Shown here one piece after another: positions 39,419 through 44,975 of a DNA stretch of 44,975 nt. The DNA is from Alistipes sp. UBA940. Lineage in GTDB: Bacteria > Bacteroidota > Bacteroidia > Bacteroidales > Rikenellaceae. The stretch covers positions 15,048 through 60,022 of the forward strand of contig DBDE01000004.1 of NCBI GenBank assembly GCA_002293425.1, read 5' to 3'. The translations under genes were made by a program, and so were the position numbers. The notes beneath the pieces were generated by a model that had not been told where the DNA came from, made no database searches, and was given only the letters and a program-made list of their open reading frames with translations. Every line of letters begins with the position of its first letter. The stretch's first letter is position 1.

Positions 39419-40061
39419 TCAAAATTTTCTCTATCTCTGTTTCCGGATCGCTCGCCCCGAACACCGCCGCGCCCGCAACCAACACATCGGCCCCAGCAGC
39501 CCACAGCTCGCCCGCATTCGCCGCCGAGATCCCGCCATCCACTTCGATAAGCGTCCCCGGCGAAACACGACCAATAAGCTCACGCAACTCCCGAACCTTA
39601 TCCAGCGACTCCGGAATGAAACTCTGCCCCCCGAACCCGGGCTCGACACTCATCACCAACACCACGTCCAACTCCGGCAAATATGGCTCTATCGCGCTCA
39701 AAGGCGTACCCGGCCGCAACGACAAACCAGTCATCGCCCCGCTCCCCCGAATCAAATCCAAACACCCCGCCACATCCTCCAACGCCTCGACGTGCACCGT
39801 CACCAGTCCCGCCCCCGCCTCGACAAACCGCCCGACATACTTTTGCGGGTCGACGATCATCAGGTGGACATCCAAAAACTTCGACGTGGCCTTTCGAATA
39901 GCCTTCATCACCGGAAACCCGAACGAAATGTTGGGCACGAACACCCCGTCCATCACGTCGATATGCACCCACGCGGCAGCACTCCTGTCCACCATCCGCG
40001 TATCGCGTTCCAAATTCCCGAAGTCCGCCGACAGCATCGAGGGCGATAAAATCTTTTTCAT
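39411..40061 (-). CDS. rpe: Ribulose-phosphate 3-epimerase
   Basis: 216 residues. Interconverts ribulose-5-phosphate and xylulose-5-phosphate in the pentose phosphate pathway. TIM barrel with SPSMLSADFGNLERD (catalytic Asp region), HIDVMDGVFVPNISFG, HLMI, VMSVEPGFGGQSFIP and the C-terminal VDGGISAANAGELWAAGADVLVAGAAVFG phosphate site. First gene of a long overlapping minus-strand operon. Its promoter abuts the start codon. Confidence 0.97.
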   Translation of the reverse strand: MKKILSPSMLSADFGNLERDTRMVDRSAAAWVHIDVMDGVFVPNISFGFPVMKAIRKATSKFLDVHLMIVDPQKYVGRFVEAGAGLVTVHVEALEDVAGCLDLIRGSGAMTGLSLRPGTPLSAIEPYLPELDVVLVMSVEPGFGGQSFIPESLDKVRELRELIGRVSPGTLIEVDGGISAANAGELWAAGADVLVAGAAVFGASDPETEIEKILNA

Positions 40062-40068
40062 AATTTCG

Positions 40069-40100
40069 CAAAGATAATGTTTTTGGCTATCTTTGACAAA
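40069..40100 (-). promoter_or_regulatory. Promoter of rpe, nearly leaderless
   Basis: On the minus strand TTTG (40100-40097), 20 bases, TATCTTTG (40076-40069). The -7 box ends 7 bases before the rpe ATG (40061), so the transcript should have almost no leader. Confidence 0.65.
40088..40095 (+). promoter_or_regulatory. Candidate -7 box of rmuC, nearly leaderless
   Basis: TATCTTTG ends 4 bases before the rmuC ATG (40100). It overlaps the spacer of the divergent rpe promoter; no clear TTG upstream (TTTC at 40064-40067). Confidence 0.5.
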
Positions 40101-41155
40101 TGATGACGACCGTTATAATTGCCGTTTTGGCGTGCACGAGTGTGGTTTTTCTGGTTCTTTGGCTCCACTCGCAATTCTCATTGAACCGTATGCAGACCCA
40201 GCGGCGCGAAAGCGACGAAGTGCACCGCTCTATGGAGCTGATACTCAAACCTTTTCGCGACAATCTGAGCGACTTCAAGCGGCGTGTGGAAGAGATATAT
40301 TCCGACGAAAACCGCCAACAAGGCGCGCTGAAAAACGAATTGAAAAACCTGCTCGACCTCAACCGAAGCATCACCCAACAAACCACCGACCTGACCAACG
40401 CCCTGAAAGGACAAAGCAAAGTGCAAGGCGACTGGGGCGAAATGATCCTCGAACGGATGCTCGAAAGCAGCAACCTGCAACGGGGCGTCCACTATTTCGT
40501 TCAGGAGAACTTCAAAGATGCCGAAACGGGTGCCAACATGCGCCCCGACGTGGTGCTCACCCTGCCCGAAGGCAAACGCATCGTCATCGACAGCAAGGTT
40601 TCGCTGACGGCCTATGTCGCTCTGGCGGCGGCAAATGAGGAGAACGAGCGCACCCGTCTTGCGGCCGAGCACGTGGCCTCGCTAAGAAAGCACATCGCCG
40701 ACCTGCACACCCGAAACTATCAATCGGTGGTCGAAAATTCGCCCGATTTCGTCATCCTGTTCGTCCCCTCCGAGCCCGCATTTCTGGCCGCAATGGGTGC
40801 CGAAAGTGCACTGTGGGCCGAAGCGTACAACAAGAAGGTCATCGTCAGCTCGCCCACCAACCTCTTTGCCCTTTTGAAGATAGTGGACGACCTGTGGAAG
40901 CGCGACAACCAGTCCAAAAACGCCCTCGAAATCGCCCGTCAGGGAGGTGCGCTGTACGACAAATTCGTCGGTTTCGTCTCGTCGCTGGAGGAGATAGGGC
41001 GCAATCTCGACCGCGCCCAAAAGAGTTACGACCAGGCCCTCGGCCAACTGCGCGACGGGCGCGGCAACCTAATCACGACCTCCGAAAAGATGCTCAAACT
41101 CGGTGCCCGCGCCTCCAAACGCCTGCCCCAAAATCTCATAGAAGAGGAAAATTGA
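40100..41155 (+). CDS. rmuC: DNA recombination protein RmuC
   Basis: 351 residues. N-terminal membrane anchor (VIIAVLACTSVVFLVLWLHSQ), a coiled-coil region (about 30-105), and the RmuC nuclease-like core: GDWGEMILERMLESSNL, MRPDVVLTLPEGKRIVIDSKVSL (PD-(D/E)xK-type acid and lysine) and VSSPTNLFALLKIV. Limits inversions between short repeats in E. coli, which is of interest in a region full of palindromes. MM start: the first ATG is used because it sits right after the -7 box. Confidence 0.95.
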   Translation: MMTTVIIAVLACTSVVFLVLWLHSQFSLNRMQTQRRESDEVHRSMELILKPFRDNLSDFKRRVEEIYSDENRQQGALKNELKNLLDLNRSITQQTTDLTNALKGQSKVQGDWGEMILERMLESSNLQRGVHYFVQENFKDAETGANMRPDVVLTLPEGKRIVIDSKVSLTAYVALAAANEENERTRLAAEHVASLRKHIADLHTRNYQSVVENSPDFVILFVPSEPAFLAAMGAESALWAEAYNKKVIVSSPTNLFALLKIVDDLWKRDNQSKNALEIARQGGALYDKFVGFVSSLEEIGRNLDRAQKSYDQALGQLRDGRGNLITTSEKMLKLGARASKRLPQNLIEEEN

Positions 41156-41181
41156 AAAAGGCCGGGAAAAATCCGGCCTTT
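41155..41181. terminator. Bidirectional terminator between rmuC and secDF
   Basis: AAAAAGGCCGG, short A-rich loop, CCGGCCTTTATT. It ends rmuC (its stop is adjacent) and can also stop secDF transcripts from the other strand, where the A-run reads as Ts. Confidence 0.85.
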
Positions 41182-41199
41182 ATTCTCGACTCCAAGCCC

Positions 41200-41232
41200 C
41201 CCCCTCTTTGCCCCCTCTTTGCCCCCTCTTTA
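41200..41232. repeat. 11-base tandem repeat, three units, ending in the secDF stop codon
   Basis: CCCCCTCTTTG occurs twice and then CCCCCTCTTTA, whose last three bases (41230-41232) are the secDF stop codon on the minus strand. The array can gain or lose units without changing SecDF unless the stop is hit. Confidence 0.85.
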
Positions 41233-44130
41233 CTTCTTCGACTTCTTCATCATATCGTACGCCACCGGCGTTGCAACGAACACCGACGAATAGGTTCCCA
41301 CGACGATCCCCACCAGCAACGCAAGGATAAACCCGCGAATGGTGGTCCCGCCGAAGAGGAAGATAGCCAAAAGTGTCACGATAGTCGTCCCCGACGTGTT
41401 CAACGTTCTGCCCAACGTAGAGTTGACGGCCCCGTTGATGTTCTCGCGGACAGACCTCTTCGGATAAAGCGTATGGTACTCCCTGATGCGGTCGAAAATC
41501 ACCACCGTGTCGTTGATCGAATAACCGATAATGGTCAAAATGGCGGCAATAAAGCTCTGGTCGATCTCCAACGCGAACGGGAACACTCCCCAAAACAGCG
41601 AAAACAGTCCGAACACCAAAATGGAGTTATGCGCCAGCGAAACCACCGCGCCCATACCCCACTGCCAACGGCGGAAGCGCATCAAAATATAGAGCCCGAT
41701 GGCGATCAGCGAGAACACTATCGCAAACACCGCATTCCTCGTGATGTCCCTTGCCACGCTCGGCCCTACCTTGTCGCTCTGAATGATCCCGTACTCCACC
41801 CGTTGGGTCGAGGTAAACTCTTCCAGCGTCAGCGGAGTTTCGAACAGCGGCCCCACGGCCTCCCACAGCAGGCGATTCACCTCGCCCGTGGCTTCGTCGG
41901 TCTCCTCCTTAATAAGGTACTGGGTCAGAATTCGCTTATCGTACCCGCTCGTGCCATAAGTCTTAACCTCATAGCTCGACGTACCGTCGTCGGTCAACCC
42001 GTCGAACACTTCGCTCATTCGCTCCCTGACCGCATCGTCGCTCACCGGCCTGTCGAAGTGCACCACATAAGCGCGTCCACCCGAAAAATCGACCCCCATA
42101 TTCAAGCCCCGAGTGGCCAAAGAGATAAAGGTGATAAGGATCAACGCCCCGCTGATGAAGTAGGAGTACTTGCGTTTCCCGACAAAATCGAAGTGGGTGT
42201 TGGTCAGGAACTTCTCGTTCCACTTCCTCGAAAAACTCACACTCTTGCCCTTCGAAACGCGCCTGTCGATCAACAACCGCGCAATGAAAATCGAGGTGAA
42301 CAGCGAAGTGATGATCCCGATAATAAGGGTCGTCGCAAAACCCTGCACCGGTCCCGTCCCGAAAACAAACAGCACGATACCCGTGATGATAGTCGTAATA
42401 TTGCCGTCGATAATGGCGGAATAAGCATTTCGATACCCCTCCACAATAGCCAGTCCGAGGCCCTTTCCGGCCCTGAGCTCCTCCTTTATACGTTCATAAA
42501 TTATCACATTGGCATCGACCGCCATCCCCATCGTCAGCACTATACCGGCGATACCGGGCAGAGTAAGCACCGCGCCCACCGAAACCAGCACCCCGAAGAG
42601 CAGGAACAAATTGAGCACCAACGCAACCGAAGAGTAGAAACCGCCACGGTTATAGTATATGCACATATAGGCCAGCGTCACCAGAAACGCAATGAAGAAC
42701 GACACCATCCCCGAGTTGATCGAATCGCGACCCAGGCTCGGGCCCACCACCTGGTCCTGAACGATGCGCGCCGGAGCGGGCAACTTACCCGACTCCAACA
42801 CGTTGGCAAGGTCGGTCGCCTCCTCGATGGTGAACTGACCCGTGATGAGCGTCCGCCCACCCGGAATTTCGTTCTGAATGGTGGGCGCACTGTAAACATA
42901 ACCGTCCAGGACGATAGCGACGCTCTTGCCCACATTGTCCCTTGTCAGGTTCTGCCACACGCGCGCACCCGCCGAGTTCATCGTCACGCTCACCTCGGCA
43001 AACGAACCGCTCTGGCCGAAACTGCCGTTCGCGCTCGTGATGACGCCTCCGTCCAACGGAGCCTTCCCGTCGCGCGTATCGGCCTTAATGGCGTACAGCG
43101 ACAACATATTGTCACTCGGCTTCACATCCCACATCAACCGCAACTCGCGCGGCAACAGGGCCTTAACCGAAGGAATGGCCAGATATTTATTAACCGCCGC
43201 AGTATCCACCACAGCCGCCATCCCGACCCTCGGCCCGCGGAAATTACCTCCCACAGGCATCAACTTGGAGAACAAACCCTCTCCTCCCGCCGAAGCACTC
43301 CGCGCAACGGCATAAACATTGTCCACGCCCAAACTGTCGGTGGCAGGTGCATCTACAGCAGCATTCACCCTCGCCACCTCGGCATCGGCCGCCGCGAGCG
43401 CAAGATAAACCTCGTTATTGTCATAAGTCGTCCAAAACTCCAGCGACGCCGTGCCCTGCAACAGCTTGCGCACACGCTCGGGCTCCTTAACCCCCGGAAG
43501 CTCGATCAGCACGCGCCCGTTGTCCAGCTTCTGGATATTGGGGTTGGCAACCCCGAAGCGGTCGATACGGTTACGAAGTACGTTGAACGAGTTGCTGATA
43601 GCCCCCTCGGTCTGATTCCGCAGAACGGCTATCACCTCGCTGTCGGTGCTGGTCGGATTGATCACCTCTTTCAGGTCGGGCGTATTGAAGATGTGGGCCA
43701 ACGGACTTCCGCCGCTCAACCGGCTATAAGCGCGGGCAAACAACCCGATAAAGTCGTCGCTCGAACTGTCGAGCTGCCCCGCCGCCTCGCTCAACGCCTG
43801 GTTGAAGATCGGGTCGGCACTGTTGTTGGCCATCGCCCTCACCACATCCTGCACCGAGATCTGCATCATCACGTTCATCCCCCCTTTCAGGTCGAGCCCC
43901 AGATTGATCTCCCGTTCCTGGGCCTGACGGTAGGTAAACCCGAGATAGATGGGTTCGTTGGCCAAACTGTCGAGATATTTCTGACGCGCTTTTTCAGGGT
44001 CGGAAGAGCCGGCGGCATACTCGGTCGCCCTTTTTTCGGTAAGTTTGGTCGCCACGGTAAACGACAGCGAATAGGCGCACGCCAGCACGAATAGCACCGT
44101 GATGAGCCTTATAAAGCCTTTGTTTTGCAT
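41230..44130 (-). CDS. secDF: Fused protein translocase subunits SecD-SecF
   Basis: 966 residues. The SecD part (about 1-640) has a first helix, a large periplasmic region starting with LGLDLKGGMNVMMQI and six helices with the motif TMGMAVDANVIIYERIKEEL. The SecF part (about 660-966) repeats this plan: FSGGRAYVVHF and GYSINDTVVIFDRIRE, ending KKSKK. RND-type, proton-driven export aid at the Sec translocon. A fused SecDF is common in Bacteroidetes. Candidate -7 box upstream at 44175-44182. Confidence 0.97.
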   Translation of the reverse strand: MQNKGFIRLITVLFVLACAYSLSFTVATKLTEKRATEYAAGSSDPEKARQKYLDSLANEPIYLGFTYRQAQEREINLGLDLKGGMNVMMQISVQDVVRAMANNSADPIFNQALSEAAGQLDSSSDDFIGLFARAYSRLSGGSPLAHIFNTPDLKEVINPTSTDSEVIAVLRNQTEGAISNSFNVLRNRIDRFGVANPNIQKLDNGRVLIELPGVKEPERVRKLLQGTASLEFWTTYDNNEVYLALAAADAEVARVNAAVDAPATDSLGVDNVYAVARSASAGGEGLFSKLMPVGGNFRGPRVGMAAVVDTAAVNKYLAIPSVKALLPRELRLMWDVKPSDNMLSLYAIKADTRDGKAPLDGGVITSANGSFGQSGSFAEVSVTMNSAGARVWQNLTRDNVGKSVAIVLDGYVYSAPTIQNEIPGGRTLITGQFTIEEATDLANVLESGKLPAPARIVQDQVVGPSLGRDSINSGMVSFFIAFLVTLAYMCIYYNRGGFYSSVALVLNLFLLFGVLVSVGAVLTLPGIAGIVLTMGMAVDANVIIYERIKEELRAGKGLGLAIVEGYRNAYSAIIDGNITTIITGIVLFVFGTGPVQGFATTLIIGIITSLFTSIFIARLLIDRRVSKGKSVSFSRKWNEKFLTNTHFDFVGKRKYSYFISGALILITFISLATRGLNMGVDFSGGRAYVVHFDRPVSDDAVRERMSEVFDGLTDDGTSSYEVKTYGTSGYDKRILTQYLIKEETDEATGEVNRLLWEAVGPLFETPLTLEEFTSTQRVEYGIIQSDKVGPSVARDITRNAVFAIVFSLIAIGLYILMRFRRWQWGMGAVVSLAHNSILVFGLFSLFWGVFPFALEIDQSFIAAILTIIGYSINDTVVIFDRIREYHTLYPKRSVRENINGAVNSTLGRTLNTSGTTIVTLLAIFLFGGTTIRGFILALLVGIVVGTYSSVFVATPVAYDMMKKSKK

Positions 44131-44174
44131 ATAGTTGGTTTTTTATTTTGTTTACGGTCCGGATATATAGGACG

Positions 44175-44182
44175 CAAAAGTA
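44175..44182 (-). promoter_or_regulatory. Candidate -7 box of secDF
   Basis: The minus strand reads TACTTTTG, 45 bases before the secDF ATG; no TTG at the -33 position, which falls in the ATTACGA repeat. Confidence 0.5.
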
Positions 44183-44189
44183 ATAATAA

Positions 44190-44220
44190 ATTACGAATTA
44201 CGAGTTACGAATTACGAATT
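44190..44220. repeat. ATTACGA tandem repeat, about four units
   Basis: ATTACGA, ATTACGA, GTTACGA, ATTACGA then ATT, a 7-base period, in the divergent secDF-dnaK spacer. Similar low-complexity stretches occur at other gene boundaries (TTCATTCTTCACT at 11430-11454). It sits where a -33 element of secDF would be. Confidence 0.8.
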
Positions 44221-44229
44221 TTTGTTCGA

Positions 44230-44283
44230 CTGACACGGCAACTGACAGAATGGCAGTATCTAACGGCTGGCACGGGCTTTGAT
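44230..44283 (+). promoter_or_regulatory. Candidate sigma-54 promoter of dnaK with upstream CTGACA sites
   Basis: TGGCAC (44268-44273), five bases, TTGAT (44279-44283): a -24/-12 element with one change at the -12 TTGC. Upstream, CTGACA occurs at 44230-44235 and 44242-44247 (12-base period), the second as part of the imperfect palindrome CTGACAGAATGGCAG (44242-44256), which could bind a dimeric activator. There is no TAnnTTTG between here and the dnaK ATG at 44326. The leader would be about 30 bases. Confidence 0.55.
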
Positions 44284-44325
44284 AGAAAATAGCACACAGA
44301 AAATCAAAATAAATCATATAACATT

Positions 44326-44975
44326 ATGGGAAAAATTATTGGTATAGACTTGGGCACAACTAATTCGTGTGTGGCCGTTATGGAGGGCTCGGAGCCCGTC
44401 GTGATCCAAAACAGCGAGGGGCACCGCACCACCCCCTCCATCGTCGCATTCACCGACGGCGGCGAACGAAAAGTGGGCGAACCGGCCAAGCGGCAAGCCA
44501 TCACCAATCCGGAGCGCACCATCTTCTCCATCAAGCGATTTATGGGTGAAACCTACGATCAGGTCAAAGGCGACATCGACCGCGTGCCGTACAAAGTGGT
44601 GAAGGGAGCCAACAACACTCCGCGCGTAGAGGTCGACGGACGGGAATATACGCCCCAGGAGATTTCGGCAATGATACTCCAAAAGATGAAAAAGACCGCC
44701 GAAGACTATCTGGGTACCTCGGTAACCGAGGCCGTCATCACCGTTCCCGCATATTTCAGCGACTCGCAGCGACAGGCGACCAAAGAAGCGGGCGAGATTG
44801 CCGGTCTGAAGGTCAGCCGAATCATCAACGAGCCCACCGCCGCAGCGTTGGCATACGGGTTGGACAAGGCCCAGGGCGACAAAAAGATCGCCGTCTACGA
44901 CCTCGGGGGCGGTACGTTCGACATCTCCATCCTCGAACTGGGCGACGGAGTTTTCGAAGTGAAATCGACCAACGG
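44326..44975 (+). CDS. dnaK: Chaperone DnaK (Hsp70), truncated by window end
   Basis: 216 residues visible. Begins MGKIIGIDLGTTNSCVAVMEG (phosphate-1 motif), then RTTPSIVAF, TIFSIKRFMG, VPAYFSDSQRQATKEAGEIAGL, IINEPTAAALAYGL and the phosphate-2 motif VYDLGGGTFDISI. All are standard for the Hsp70 nucleotide-binding domain. No grpE or dnaJ is upstream. Divergent from secDF. Confidence 0.97.
   Translation, partial: MGKIIGIDLGTTNSCVAVMEGSEPVVIQNSEGHRTTPSIVAFTDGGERKVGEPAKRQAITNPERTIFSIKRFMGETYDQVKGDIDRVPYKVVKGANNTPRVEVDGREYTPQEISAMILQKMKKTAEDYLGTSVTEAVITVPAYFSDSQRQATKEAGEIAGLKVSRIINEPTAAALAYGLDKAQGDKKIAVYDLGGGTFDISILELGDGVFEVKSTN

Overview
The window looks like a chromosomal segment of a Bacteroidetes bacterium, most likely in the order Bacteroidales and possibly Rikenellaceae/Alistipes-like; the genus is an inference. 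Evidence: GC-rich coding DNA with promoters of the Bacteroidetes type (-33 TTG/TTTG, -7 TAnnTTTG), lineage-typical families (DUF4290, DUF4271, DUF3127, DUF4369-type lipoproteins, fused SecDF, a second EF-G), mostly no Shine-Dalgarno sequence, and synteny such as asnS-rpoN and DUF4271-hemD-rnpA-yidD. I see no phage, insertion sequence, CRISPR array, tRNA or rRNA. No gene-free stretch exceeds 300 bases.

Layout. 1-722 (-): truncated sigma-54 activator with a degenerate receiver. 920-2691 (+): DUF4290 protein and a thioredoxin-fold lipoprotein. 2921-11289 (+): thyA and folA, then five heterodisulfide-reductase-like genes (C, B, A, C', membrane DE-like fusion) and two transporters, nearly all overlapping. 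11485-13870 (-): sugar transporter and ROK sugar kinase. 14067-18565 (-): EF-G paralogue, lpxK, purine nucleoside phosphorylase, ssb. 18782-21516 (-): GH2-like protein, rlmH, GH43 enzyme. 21553-29682 (+): asnS, rpoN, membrane protein, S41 protease, histidine kinase, DUF4271, hemD, rnpA, yidD. 29761-30475: divergent pair of a membrane protein and a tiny basic protein behind a sigma-54-like promoter. 30573-40061 (-): rpe, unknown membrane protein, ABC-F, S41, rlmB, argE-like, argH, then a YgjP-type metalloprotease, an FKBP and DUF3127. 40100-44975: rmuC (+), secDF (-) and the start of dnaK (+) behind a sigma-54-like promoter.

Three themes stand out. (1) Palindromic repeats are active in shaping genes: a 59-bp element, identical in two copies, lies in the same reading frame inside rnpA and inside the membrane Hdr gene, adding the same peptide to both proteins. 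Large imperfect palindromes also sit just after stop codons, and their outer arms are different at each locus yet self-complementary, often including the host gene's own last codons. (2) A sigma-54 theme: rpoN, a sigma-54 activator whose receiver has lost a helix and gained a cysteine cluster, and two -24/-12 promoter candidates (dnaK and a 49-residue basic protein). (3) A five-gene Hdr-like electron-transfer complex directly downstream of the thymidylate synthase/dihydrofolate reductase pair. A perfect 16-bp parS site lies inside the S41 protease gene at 25521-25536, suggesting that the window is in the origin-proximal part of the chromosome.
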